From Lycocorax pyrrhopterus obiensis (Eukaryota > Chordata > Aves > Passeriformes > Paradisaeidae), in contig JACSVZ010000004.1 in assembly GCA_014706295.1 (NCBI GenBank), forward strand, positions 6,813,465-6,877,464: a stretch of DNA of 64,000 nt. Direction: 5' to 3'. The translations under genes were made by a program, and so were the position numbers. Of this stretch, positions 50,400 to 62,530 are shown piece after piece. The notes under the pieces are model-generated. The model had not been told where the DNA came from, did no database searches, and worked only from the letters and a program-made list of their open reading frames with translations. The first letter of the stretch is position 1; the number at the start of each line of letters is the position of its first letter.

Positions 50400-51260
50400 A
50401 ATAGCCTGCCTTGGGCCTTCCAGCGGGTCGCGTTCGGCTTGCTAGCCCAGCACAAAGGAAAAGGAGAGGAAAGCTGGGGAGGGGGGATAATTATCATTCT
50501 TCCTCTCCACCCCCCCTCTCCAGGCTGAGAGTTATGCTCCATGTCACTGTGTTAATGCGCTTGCATCCAGGGAGACACATAATGCTCCTCTCAGCCCTGT
50601 TTATTAGTGAGATCCATTTGCGAAAGGCCCTTCTTTTGTACCACAATATGAATGTGCTTTGATGGCAAATAATTACGCTAGTCCTTTTGACATGAGGATC
50701 CACAGGCTGCCCTAGTTAAGCCAGTAATTAGCCTGTCCTCCTTTTTTTTTTTTTTTTTTTTTATTATTATTGAGAAACTACAAATTATCCTCATATGAGC
50801 ACTGGCCATTGCTTTTTCTCTTTTCTATTCTGCCTCTCGCTCTCTCCCTCTCCCTTGTATCTCTCGGCACTTTGGATAAGGGGAATGCAGCTGCACTAGA
50901 GCAAGATAAAGCTCCGCCATCAAGATGATGAACAATTTGGATGAAGAGGCTTCGAGATGAACACAAAAGCTGAAGAAGTGCGGCTGATGCAGCCCCGGAC
51001 AGCTGAAGAATGCTGCAGTCTGCAGATGAATAGCCCTCATTTGTGAATATACAGATTTTCCATGATGAATAAAAACTGAGTGTAGGTCACAATAAATAAA
51101 CTTTTTTTTCCCCCCTTCTTCTCAAATAATAATTCAGGTTCCCGGCACCAAACAGCTGTAAATTGAAGGTTGTGCTTAGTTTTCTCAACTCTCAAAGGGG
51201 ATAATTAAGCTAAGCTCATATTGTTTGATATATTAGTGTAATGATGAGCTACTATATTCT
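50400..51260. promoter_or_regulatory. Candidate conserved enhancer block
   Basis: Complex sequence on both sides of a T21 run. Left of it, a 33-base window holds ACAAT (50643-50647, SOX-type core), CTTTGAT (50657-50663, TCF/LEF core) and TAATTA (50670-50675, homeodomain core). Right of it, 50770-51060 is non-repetitive and rich in GATGAA/GATGATGAA-type purine words. No domain-bearing frame. The combination is typical of developmental enhancers, but activity and conservation are inferred. Confidence 0.33.
50742..50770 (+). repeat. Poly-T run with ATT tail
   Basis: Twenty-one T followed by ATTATTAT. The longest homopolymer in the window. Confidence 0.88.
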
Positions 51261-53209
51261 GGCTTGTTTCGAGTTATTTTAGGGGTTTTTTTTTTTTTCC
51301 ATTATCTTTTTTCTTAAATTACATTTCAAATACATTTTAAATCTAGAAACAGCATTTCTGAAACACAGTTGCCCTGTGTTTGGGTCTATCTGGAATGTAT
51401 TCATATAACATTTAATTAAAGATGCTACATCCCCCTTTTTTGGGAAAAAGTGTGGAGCTAAAAAATATTGACATTATTTGACTAGTCCTGACATAACCTC
51501 ACTCAGCTGCCAAACCTTTATCCTTATTGGTGCAAGACAGTTAAATGTGGCTGTATTCTTCATCAATACAGACAGTCACTACCCTTCTGGAACTTCAGGA
51601 CTGGTAGTCCTTGGCAACCATAAAACCACTTCAGCCTGCCTAATTTTTTCATCATTTCATTTGAAGATCATCAGAGGGCAAATATAATTTATAATTTTAC
51701 CTGCAAACTCAGGGTTCCATGCACAGACTGGAGGATGCCATCTTTCTAGGATGGCTGACCAGATTTGGGGCCTCTAAGAAGTTTAAAATACCTGCAAGTT
51801 GAAGACGTATCTTGGGAAGCAGAGTAAAAGTGAAAGAAGCCCACGAACCTGAGTGCAGGTGGAGAGCAATGGTCCAAAACATGCTCTTAAAAGCAGGATA
51901 CACAGCAATAATGAGTAGGACTGTTCAATAAAAGCATTTGTTATCTTGTCATTTTCCAAGCTAGAGGAACACGTGAAGCTTTTTCTCCAAAATCACAACC
52001 CACAGAAATTGAGCAATGATTATATTAGAGAAGAAGGAAACCAGGGAACGGCACAGGGCTCTGACTTTAGTTTCAGTACTGAGAAGAAAGTTCTGCTAAC
52101 CAGAGTCAAACAGACTTTTCCTCTTACCCATGTTTTGAGAATTAAATCCCACAGCACACTCATTTGTTTATATTCTAAGGCTATGGCACAGCTTCATAAC
52201 ATGGTAAGAAGAGACAGTTCAAATATTTCAGGAAAAAAAATAAGATTATCCTACATCTTGACCTGTTTCTGGAACCAATGTCAAGCCACATGGTTTTTAT
52301 GGTTCAAAAATGTGTGTGAATTGTTCCTTTCATCTCTAGTTTGGGATCAAAGGGAGAACAGCCCCTGTGATATTTACAGCATGCCTAGAAAGAAACCCCA
52401 GGAATCTTCCGCCAAAGCCTGTTCCGACGAGGTTTCTGAGTTGCTCTGCATGGCCAAGACTCTGACACGGGGTGGGTGAGCATTGGGGTGCCAGTGCCAA
52501 ACTTTTCCAGCTCTCCCAGCCTCAGTGGTAATGCCTCATCCTGATTTCCCAATGAGGATTATAAACCCCACTGTCACTTGCTTGACCTGTTGTCACACTC
52601 CAAGGAGGCAGCCCAAACTTGGAGGACTTCAGTGGGTTCAGGACCACATTCCCTGTCTTCTTTACAAGCCCCTCATGGTCTGCTCTAAAGCTTCACCCAT
52701 TATCCACCGTCCTTGTGCTCTTCCCATCAAACAACAACGGGATATCACCACGGATGAGGTGGGGCCCAACTTTCTCCTTCTGGGCACAACCACAATACAC
52801 TAATCACAAGTGTGTTAGGAAGACCAGTTAATCAGAAATTGCAAAGCAGGGAGGGCAGGGGGAGAAGAAAAAGAAAAAAAAGAAAATTGGTTTTTTTCCC
52901 CCACCTGGGATAAAATTCCCACTGGCCGCTCACTCCGAGAAAACGCTGCCACAATCCTGATCCAAAGGCCATTAGAGACTGAGAGTCCTCCCGATGGCTT
53001 CAAGGGAGTTTCAACCAGGTCATTATTAGACCTAGAGAAAAATAAAACTGGGGGCTTTGCAGTGCTGCGCATCAGAGGAAAGCAGGGAGCCACGCACATC
53101 CCTAAGGATCACAGCTCCCAGGGCCCTGCGGGTTTCTTCCCGGTGGCACTGCTCGTGGTCAAACAGGCTTGGATTATCACCCAGAGCCCATCCAGTACTT
53201 AAACTGATG
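51261..53209. other. Non-coding stretch, no gene seen
   Basis: It contains T runs near 51289-51298, a 30-base purine tract at 52857-52886 and an open frame of 177 codons (51946-52479, +) that starts at TTG and shows no domain. No gene supported. Confidence 0.58.
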
Positions 53210-54120
53210 ATGGATTTCCATTCATGCTTGCAGTAATGGCCGAACATTTATTAACTCTTTTCTCACTCATTATCTCTCTCCTTTAAAAGGGTGCTCACAG
53301 CAAAACCGGGATCAATAGTTAGGAAAACGGATTTTTCATTTGACAGCTGTGTAAAAACACACCTTTATTTTGTATATAGCCCTCTATAGACTCTGCTTAC
53401 CTGTTAAAAATTTTCTTTTTTAACAGCCATAAAATTATTATTCATATTTTTGTTAGGAGCCTGAATTCCTCATCAGAGCTGTGCTAGGGCCTGCTCATTT
53501 TTGCAATGAGAGAGAGGGAGGAGGCAGCTCCTGCTCTAAAGAGGTTGCAATTTTAGCATGTAAGAGACAAAGAAATGCAGATAACCCATGCAGGAGGGGT
53601 TTAGGACAAGGTAAAGGTGAAAAAACCAACCAACCAACCCTGTTGTGTTTAATAACTTCAGCCTCAGTTTATGCTATTATAGGATTTCAATATTTTTCAG
53701 AATATGCAATCTGATTTAATAATCAGTCGCTCAATACGAGTCTTGTTCTTCCTCGTCTCTGCTGTAAGAGCTGATGGAGGCAAAAGGCCCTCGTGCCCTG
53801 GTGGGAAGAGCCACTCTCACATTCAAAACTTAAGACTGACCCAAGGGATCATCAATCAGTAGCTCCCTCTAAAATTCTCTTTAAAATGTTTTACTAGCTC
53901 ACTTTACTTGGCATTTTTATCACTATCTATATCTCTAAAGCAGTGATATAATTAGTAAAGCTATTAATGTTTCTTATGTTTAGTCTTACAAAAGCTACAA
54001 ATATCTATAAATCTGGCTTACAACAAAATAAATAATGACAATAATTCTGTCAAGCATCAGTATAATTTGCTGGACAGCATAGTGTAAACCAAGCAAATAT
54101 CTGAACCATTAATGAGCTTA
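53210..54120. promoter_or_regulatory. AT-rich candidate regulatory block
   Basis: AT-rich complex sequence with TGACAGCTGT at 53341-53350, in which a MEIS/TGIF-type TGACAG overlaps a CAGCTG E-box. Nearby are several TTTTAT/AATTATTATTC segments. An AACC4 microsatellite (53624-53639) interrupts it. Few open frames. Regulatory role inferred from motifs only. Confidence 0.27.
53624..53639 (+). repeat. AACC microsatellite
   Basis: Four perfect AACC units. Confidence 0.8.
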
Positions 54121-57119
54121 ATATGTGCCATTTAACTGCCCCCTCAGTAAATTGTTCTGCAGGCCAGAGAGGGGTCTCCAGCTTAGTAACTCTGCAAATT
54201 TCCCAGTATTTGCTTTCCCACAAAAGTGACCGGCCTGACTTAATCCAGTTCTGCCTCTCACTCTCCTACAACTTGAGACAATCTCTAATCAAATGTGTAG
54301 GAAAGGGCTTTTTTCCCCATCCCTGTAAAACTTTGGGTTTTCAGAGAAGCTGATGTTCTGCATGGATCCATGTTCCTTAGGAGAAAAACCCAAATGAAAC
54401 AAACCGAAAAACCTGCCTCCTGAAAATAACTACCCTTTCCTTTTTTTTCCTGACAATATTCACTTTTTAGTGAATAAGGACAAGATAGAGTCAGTTATAA
54501 GACTCTGCTCTGTGTGGTTCAAACCAGTAGCAGGAATCTGGGTGCCAGCATCTTTGCCTTAGGGTTAGGTTCTCTCATTCAAGCCAAAATTTATGCCTCA
54601 GGCAGGAGAAACTTTTCATCTCTAAAACATCAAACCACGATGCTGCAGAGTCACGCTTTTTGTCGTATTGCCTGCTCCCAATACAGGGATTTTTGTGAAA
54701 ACTCCTGGACAGCTCACGTCCCCAAGACTTTGAACCATAGCATGGGCCACCCTTTATTCTGCTAACACTTGATTTTCTTTAAAATTGAGTGGGTTTCAAC
54801 ATATGCACAAAAACTCCCCAAACAACCAAAAAAACCCCCACCAACAGAAAGGGCAGACAAAGCCTTGGCAAAAGAATACAAACCCACCACCCATGGCATC
54901 ACCATTTCAATAACAAAATAAATGTCTGCTCTCATGAGCCCCGAGTAAAAGCCCCTTTAAGTAAAAGTATTAGAAGAATACATCAGCTATAAGATATAAT
55001 ACCAGTGACTAATACCACAGGATGGGCATTTTTAACTTTCACTCCGAAATGACTGGATGATAAGAGAGTACAATATATATTTTGAATTCAGGGTGAGAAG
55101 ATCTTTTTAATATAAGTGTTTTATGATGTAGTCATACATCATTTCTAACTAAAATGCTAAACAAAACACCATCCTTTTCTGAAACATAGATAATGATGGA
55201 TTTTTGTTATTCTATTTTATTCCATAAGATAATTTTTCAACCCAAACTTTTATTTTATTGATGGCATAAGAAGGCCCCAGTACATCTTCTTTCATATATG
55301 AGACAATTTCATGAAAACTGTGAGCTAAAACTCAAATGTCATTACAGAGAAAGAATTTTTGGATACGTGATCATTTATTGGGATAGTCCCACAAGATGGG
55401 ATTAAAGGAGATTAAAAGGACCAGGTATGTTTTGTTGATTGCTTTGGCACTTGAAAACCCCTCTGATCTCAGAGCAGGAGTTTTGTGGGTATTATTATAA
55501 TAATAATGGGGATCTTGGAGGACGGGAGGTGGATAAGCAGAAGGGAACTAAATCCAATAATGTTTGTACTGTCACAAAGCCAGGATGGTTTGGGATATGA
55601 TTTAATCCTATGGAGCAGACCTACCCAACACTCCTAAGCAAGAGATAGACAAATAAATATACCCAGTAAAATAGAGGCATATCTGCAAAGTGAAATCCCT
55701 CACCCTTCCCTGGGCAAAATATTTTATTCCCTCAGCTCCAAAACTCACCAATAATTTGGCTCTGTGTGTGCTGAGCAAGAATCCCAACAAATCTCTGCCT
55801 CCTCCACTTTATAGCCTCAGCAAAACATGACATCCCAGGATTTGCCTGTGCTTTCTGTCTCTTTCCTTGTTTGTTTTCATGTGTACCACCAAAACAGACT
55901 GTGCCACTACCTATAAGGAACCAAAATGTTTTAAGTACTGACTACTGCAAAAATATGAAACAGCTTTTTTAGTACTTGGTTCAAACAGCAGGATGGAGGG
56001 GGAAAGGAAAATGGCATTTCCACTGCTCTGGTGTTGAGGATGGATGGCTGCTCACTGCACCACTGCCTTTCCAAATACCTCACTGTGTCTATCACAAGAT
56101 AATTTCTCCCATAGTCTCTTGTCCCAGGGACTCCCAAGCTTGGTTGTGTTTTCAAAAAAGAGCTTTCCTGGAAAAGCTGATGTTAGAATGGCGGTGTGAA
56201 GTTGTACAAATTTTATCACTTCTGTGCTTCAAGAAAATCTGAATTAAATTCTCAACTTGTAACACTTTAATCCATTCTTCTCACTAAGTCAACGGAGCAA
56301 CACTGAGTTGGACCAAGCGATGAGCCAGCCCATGGCAGACACATCTGCAGCAGAGACACAGGGCCTGCTTCTACAGCAGTTTAATAATAAATTTTAAAAA
56401 CTCCAGGCCTGTAGTTGTTCTTGTTTTGAGTTCTTACACTGACTACTTTGCCCATATACCTCCTGAAGATTTTGGCCGTGGTGCCTAATCAGAACAATAG
56501 CTCAGAAGAAGCCAGCAGTCCTGGTTACAATTAGTTGGGACTATTTTAACTACCTGTTGGGTTGTTACAGATTTAAGAAGGACTGGCTGGTGAGAAGAAG
56601 GTTCTGGCAAAAACATCTCTGCTGAGTTAGGAACACTTAGGGATTTTTTATTTTTTAATTTTTAAGTTCAGCAACATGGTTTGGAAAGACTGCTTAAAAA
56701 ACCTGAGATATATCCTTCCCTGTTTTTCATATCCATTCCTGACTCTTAGCTCTCCAAGGAAGTCTGTATTCCTTATTTACACACAGTGGCCAGCACAGCA
56801 CCCTCCTGTCCCCAGCTGGCCTCAGAGCTCAGTCGGAAAAGAAATAAAAACAATCTGAAGAACAAGTGGATCACACAATCAGTGTGACCTTCCCCTAAAT
56901 CCTGGATGAAAAACCTCACAAAATCCACACGGGAAAGCCTGAATGCATTAACCAGAAAAAAAAATAAATTAAGAGATCCGTGAAAGAAGTTCCACTTAAA
57001 ATAAAAGGCAGCAGAGACCAAACTCTAAGAGTCCAGGTTTTGAATGAGCTTTCATTATTCATTGACCCAGGTTTCTTCTTTATGCTATGCAGAAAGCAAA
57101 AGGTTAAACCGGTGCCGAT
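54121..57119. other. Non-coding stretch, no gene seen
   Basis: Largely AT-rich, with few open frames between 55000 and 55500. An ATT/AAT tract lies at 55491-55507. A weak MIR-like segment is listed separately. Nothing else recognised. Confidence 0.6.
54228..54300 (+). repeat. Possible MIR SINE fragment
   Basis: AATCCAGTTCTGCCTCTCAC at 54242-54261, followed by ACAACTTGAGACAATCTCTAA (about 54268-54288), parallels the MIR order: a 'cccagctctgccacttac' block, then an 'accttgggcaagttacttaa' block. Spacing agrees roughly but divergence is high, so this is tentative. Confidence 0.3.
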
Positions 57120-57142
57120 GGGAGCGGGGACGGGAGGGTGGG
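57120..57142 (+). other. Strong G-quadruplex-forming motif
   Basis: Five G runs (GGG, GGGG, GGG, GGG, GGG) are separated by AGC, AC, A and T. All loops are three bases or shorter, which favours a very stable structure. It sits alone in moderately GC-rich sequence with no gene start recognised nearby. Confidence 0.7.
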
Positions 57143-58854
57143 TGCTGTGGACAGCTTGGCCCCATGGAGCTGAGGAGGGGGTGCTTTGACTGCGCACTCA
57201 GAACTTCCCAGCACAAGGGTGCAGCAATTCAGCTAATTGGGGAAGATAAAAGGCAGGTTTTTATGAGACAGACACCATCATTATCAGAAATGAAGGATAA
57301 AAACTTGAGCAGCTACGTCTTATTTTATCGCTGGGAAGTCTCAGAAGGAAAAAAGAATTATCAAAGTTTTTGATAGCTCCATTTAACCACAAGAAAACTA
57401 TGTTAATGTAACCTTAAAGGCTTGACTGAAACCTAGGAAATCAAGGCAACTCACAGTCCAGGCCTCAGCTCCTTCCCTAAGCCACCTGTAGTGCTGGGTC
57501 CATGTGAGACACAAACGCTGCCTGCTTGGGGACAGCGTCATTTATATGGGCAGATCACACTGCTGGTTTTGGGTAACCCCAAAACCAACACCCAGCACAG
57601 CCCCTAGAGATGCACATAAAGTGGGCTTCTATTTCCTATGCTTTCCCTCTGTTTCTCATAAGGAAAACGTAAAGACAATAAGCAGTTTCATCACAAACAA
57701 ATCCAACACAAAACTTCTCTCTCCAAAGCGCAGCCAGGCAGTGAGAAGCAAATGCTTTAATGGCCAAGTTGAAAAAGCCCTGAAAGTCTGGGTTTCTAAT
57801 GAAAATAGTGACAGACCCTTAAGCACCCGGCAGCATGAGCAGGCGCCACCATAATAACCATTTAAGCCCTCTTTTCTGAGAAAGGCTTGGCCCAGCAGCA
57901 CAGGAGGAGTAAACAGGGCTGGTAACTTAATGACCTTTGAGCATTAGCAGATGGCCTTTTTACGAGCACAGATTAGCAGAACATGGGAGTTTTTAATGGC
58001 CACTAACAGGTGCCAAGGCTGCTTTTCCCTTCTCTACCTACCCACAGTCAGTAAAGCACCAATCTGCTCCCACCGCATCCTTTATTTGTCTTTACACCCC
58101 AGCATCTTGGATGACACAGCAGCATATGTCCTGCACCATCCTGGCAAAGCTGTAGGTAACCCAAACACAAGAGCACCTCACCTTTGGGTGATGGCGTTGT
58201 CAGCTGAGTCCTCATCACAACGTCACTTCCGAGGTACAGCCAGTTCAATGGGGATGGTCAAAATGGTTGCCCCTTCTTTCTGGTTCAAGAGAGATGTGGG
58301 AAACTTCAGCACCAGGTTCCAGAGCTGTTTGAAAGCAAGAGGGAGTCTAAGCAAAGCCAAAGCAGGGAATTCTCTTATTTACAGCATCATGGTGTTCACC
58401 TATGACATCCCCGGCTCTGCCCCATTAAAGAACCCTGGTATCTTTATGAGCTGGGGCCACAGTAAGTGCTCCATTCATGTCTCCGCAAATATTCCCTCAC
58501 CCAGCCTTATCCTGGCCCAGGAACAACTCACAAGCACACCAGGACTCAAGGCAATTACCAAATTGGCTCCTCTGCATTTATCTCTGTGGGTGGGTAGAGG
58601 AAAGCCCTCACAATTAATCTCAGATGCTGCCTGATTAGACACAACTCAGGGGTTATGATCCTCTCGGAGCCAAGGGGCCTGCTCGGAGTCTGGAGCTGCA
58701 GTGAGCGGGCTGAGGCAGCTCCTGCCCTCACCTCAGGTGTGGGGGATCACACACAAGTGCACGTCAGTGGCCACTGAGTGGGAAACTGAGGAAATGTAGG
58801 GAAAAAACCAGCAAGACCATGGCCAGGGAGCAGATTATGGCATCCTTCAGTCTC
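57143..58854. other. Non-coding stretch, no gene seen
   Basis: It includes an ATG-initiated open frame of 227 codons (57951-58634, +). The start context is weak, there are no predicted domains and no splice signal supports it. I do not call a gene. Confidence 0.55.
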
Positions 58855-58871
58855 CGTTCTTTGGGCTTCCC

Positions 58872-58967
58872 AATCCTGGCCTCTCTTCTCTCAACTCCCA
58901 TTACTGGCCTCCAAATCTCTTAGCCTCCACTCTCTTGGCCTCCCACTCTCAGCCTCCACTCTCTTGA
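58872..58967 (+). repeat. Small degenerate minisatellite
   Basis: A pyrimidine-rich unit of about 14-16 bases is repeated several times. AGCCTCCACTCTCTTG occurs exactly at 58922-58937 and 58951-58966, with GCCTCCCACTCTC between them. Looser copies (GGCCTCCAAATCTCTT, GGCCTCTCTTCTCTC) lie upstream. Confidence 0.7.
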
Positions 58968-61900
58968 GAGATGCCATATGCCAGTGTCTTATTTTTCCAT
59001 AGAAAAAGATAACACGGTGCAAACTCCAGATTTTGTAATGTGTGGTGGCAGTGCCAATCTTGCAACTGTCAGGTTGGAATCCCTTATTAGAAGGAACATA
59101 TTATGGCTGGGATTTGAGGCAAAACACCAGGGAAAGAGATTGGAAAACTCAGGGAAAAAAAAAATTCCTTGATAAAACAATTAAAATTTGCCACGCAGAG
59201 GAATTCATCGTGTCCAGAACAGAATTCCTGGAAAGCAGCACTGTGAGAAGCTTCATGCAAAGCACTGCAAGAAAACAGCCCCCAGCCCGGACAGCATGAG
59301 GCAGTGAAATTGGGAGTCTGCAGAAAACGGTGCATTAAAGTGTCCACTGTGGGGAATGACACAGGAGAGGGGATGTGGAGCGTGGGGACAGGAAAATGCT
59401 GGGGGCAGCAGCAACAGTGCTGGCACTGGGCCCTCCTGGCACCACTGCTGGCGCCTCTGGGTACGGGGAAACACAGCCCCCAGAGGAAAAAGAGGGTTCA
59501 TGGCAACAATTCCAGCAATGGTGCACTAGTCAGTGTGGGGCTAATCCCAGTGGTATCGTGGAAAAAAGATCCAGGTACAATAAGGAAATGAAAAAGCTAA
59601 AGATGGAAGCTCCCAACAGAGCAGGGCTGAAGGAGCCGATGCAGGCCTCATCCAGTCATGCAGGTGTTTACACAGGCGGGAAATAAGAGAACATTTCCAT
59701 TACCTAACAGAGAGGTGCACTCGGAAGCTGGGCTAATGCCCAGTGCGTTGGATATGTCCACAGGATCCCTTTCCTTCCTGCTCATGATTCCCTTCGGGGA
59801 CTCTCTTGCAGTGCCATTGGGATTGTGCAGTGTTTCACGGGAAAATGCAATTTCTTGTAGAGACACAGGGTCTGCTTCTGGCTGAACCTGAAGAAAAGAG
59901 GGATAAAAAGTAGAATTAGAGCTTCAAAAAACTTTGGGAAGAGTGTATTGCTGTGCAAAAGCTAAACGAAACATGAATTAAAGGTAAGAGAGAGATGTGC
60001 CAAAAGGCCTGATGGTCTGGTGACACCAAATTTCAGAAGAAACAGGAGTAACTTATACAGATGCCAGATCTGGCAGGAAGTAATGATGTCTACAGACCTC
60101 CCCAAAGAGAGGATTAAGCAAAACTCTTGAAACTACATTGTCTAAAGAGAGACCTGGGCTTTATGTGACAGATGTGGGGATCCTCACCTTGCAACCAAGC
60201 AGGCAAGCTCAGTTGTAATGCCCACAAAGGGGCATGGGGTAGCACCCTGCTGAGCCCTGAACTCACACAGCCTTGCAGAGCCCTGGTAAATGCATTACAG
60301 GGGAGGACCCAGCCTTTCATGAGCTTCCAGCAGGAAAAGGGAGAAAGTCCTCTGAAGTGGGTGTTCTTCCTAGGAGCATCGGGCCAGAGGCGGAGCACGG
60401 CGAGGCAGCTGAGCGTGCGGACAAGACACAACCAGAACTCATTAACTCACCGCTGTGGTGCTGGTGGTGCCTCCAGGGAGACCACACAGCAGCACAGAAA
60501 ACCCCGGAGACTAATTGAACATGGTTAATTATTAGGTAGTTTAAGATATATTTGAATTTCTTTATTGTGTTCATGTTGTTTGTTGTAGTTATTTTTGGCT
60601 GGGGAAATGGTACCTTGCAGGAACTTTGGAAAGAGCCATTTGGAAGGGACTCGTGTCCCTCAGGGCAGGGGTGACACGTGGCTAAGCTACTTCAGTCCCC
60701 TCCCAAGCCCCTCCAGTGCCTGCCAGCATCAGATGGCAACCTGCCCCAGTACATGCTCTTGTAAAAGGACACCGCAAAGCAAACACCTTGACTGGTGGGA
60801 GGCAGGTTTCTGCTGGAATCCAGAACATTTGAAAAATAATTTTTTTCGCTGGTGAAAGCCAGCAGTGGGATCACAACCCTCCCAAATACCACGATATAAC
60901 CATGGACTTGGAGGTCTAGGCTTTAGCCGGCCTAAGGCTTTACGAGCTGGAAATCTGCTCAGAAATGTCACCTTGGTAAAGGTGGATCGATTTACGCGCC
61001 TGCATCGAGGGCTGGTTAATGCTGTGGGTTTCTGTGCACGAGCTGAAGAGCGAGGCCGACTCAGTGCAATGGCATAACCAGTGCAACCACATCAAAGGCA
61101 GTGGAGAGACACTCTCCTCAGTGGAGGGTGCACTCACGTGACTGCTCTTTGCCAGAGATCATGAGATTACATGAACACTGAAATTTAAAGCGAAATCGGG
61201 TGTGAATTAAGCTGGCTGAGGCGAAGGGAAATGCGTGAGGGAGTCTCTGCGAAGCCAACACACAGAAGAGTTTTGTTCCAAACTATGTCGAGTCTTTGAG
61301 CCATTTCTGCTGAGTGTTCAACCCACGTTTCAGCTCACCTGGCTCAAGCCCTGAACACTGAGACCCAAGGATCTGCTCTGCGGAGAATTAATTCCTGGCA
61401 GCCAAATTCAAGTCTCCAGACACAAGGGATGTTACCCCCAGGGACAAATTTGGCCACTGGCATCTGTATTCAGCCCTGGATGAGCAGGAATGACTTCCTG
61501 GACTTGCAGAGCTGATTTGTACCAGCTCCGAATTTGGCCCTGTGTCTTTCTCTTTGTTCCATGTATAGTTAAATAGACAAGATGAAAAAACCATGACTAA
61601 TTAGACTGTTAAATTAAACTGCTTTAAATTTATTTTATGTGATGCATAAAGTTCATAAAAAGAGGTATCCAGAGTAGTATCAGTGACCTTTCTCTAGGAG
61701 CTGCAGTCCACCCGGATGCTTTTTTGAACCAATTGGCTGAAAACTCCTGGATTTCTTAACACCTTTTATTCCCTCTCTGCCACTTTCAAACCTGAAGGAT
61801 TTATTTTTATCAGTCCCTCACCCACATAATGACTTTAAAATTCCTTAGGTTCATACCTTAAAATATAGCTGGGAATTAGAAGTAATGCCAATTAACAAGT

Positions 61901-62423
61901 CAAGGCTCAAAGGCACTGATGGAGTTAGCCTGCACTTCTCCCTGGAAAACTGTCATAAGTATATATAAGGATCTGCACACCTCAGGATTTCTGTTCGGAG
62001 CACTCTGTTGGAAAGCACCTTTTCCGTGGAATTTGCAGCCCCACCACCCCACCGTGGTGTCTACGGACTAGACAGCCCTGAGCCAACAGGGCTAGTGGTG
62101 AACCAGCACTGCCCCACAAGTGCCTCCCCAAGCCTGTCCTCCCCCCAGGCTCTGGACTCACAGCAGATCCCAGCGCCTGTGTTTGGACAGGCTTGGCTGG
62201 CACGTCTGTGTTTGGACCCACAGGTCTGTCCTCACCACACCAAAAAGGCAGTTTATGTGCTCCAGGTGTCAGTTGGTTCCTGGATCTGAAAACCTGGAAT
62301 TTCGAGACAGACAAAACCCCCTGATTTGATACGCAGACATTCCTCCCACTCCCATTTACCAGGCACACAGATAAAAGGCAATTTGGTTAGACCTCGTGAG
62401 CCTCTGCTCCAGGATTTGGCACA
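58968..62423. other. Non-coding stretch, no gene seen
   Basis: Mixed-composition sequence with many overlapping short open frames on both strands and no domain. 61560-61900 is AT-rich and may be regulatory. A 12-base direct repeat, CTGTGTTTGGAC, occurs at 62177-62188 and 62206-62217. Confidence 0.6.
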
Positions 62424-62530
62424 TGAAGGAGGCCAGAGTTTAGTTCCCAGGTCTGTCAGTGGCTTCAGGCAAGTTATTTCACTTCCCCCAATTCAGTTTC
62501 CTCCTCAGTGGCAAAGTGGTGCCTGCAATA
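62424..62530 (+). repeat. MIR SINE relic
   Basis: The clearest interspersed repeat here. GGCTTCAGGCAAGTTATTTC (62461-62480) matches the MIR 'gaccttgggcaagttactta' segment, and CAGTTTCCTCCTCAGTGG (62494-62511) then matches 'cagtttcctcatctgtaa', in the correct order and spacing. TAGTTCCCAGGTCTGTCA upstream (62441-62458) fits the 'cccagctctgcca' part. MIR is an ancient tRNA-derived SINE of amniotes. The alignment was made by eye. Confidence 0.68.

Noticed and set aside
51946..52479. 177-codon plus-strand frame as a gene
   Set aside because: It starts at TTG and has no domain; probably chance.
55690..55750. MIR-like CCTGGGCAAAATATT...CTCAGCTCC
   Set aside because: The order is suggestive, but there are too many gaps and mismatches.
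57951..58634. 227-codon plus-strand open frame as a gene
   Set aside because: It does start at ATG, but the context is weak and the translation has no recognisable domain.
58777..58795. Minus-strand MIR fragment (GGGAAACTGAGGAAATG)
   Set aside because: A single short match without the flanking SINE order.
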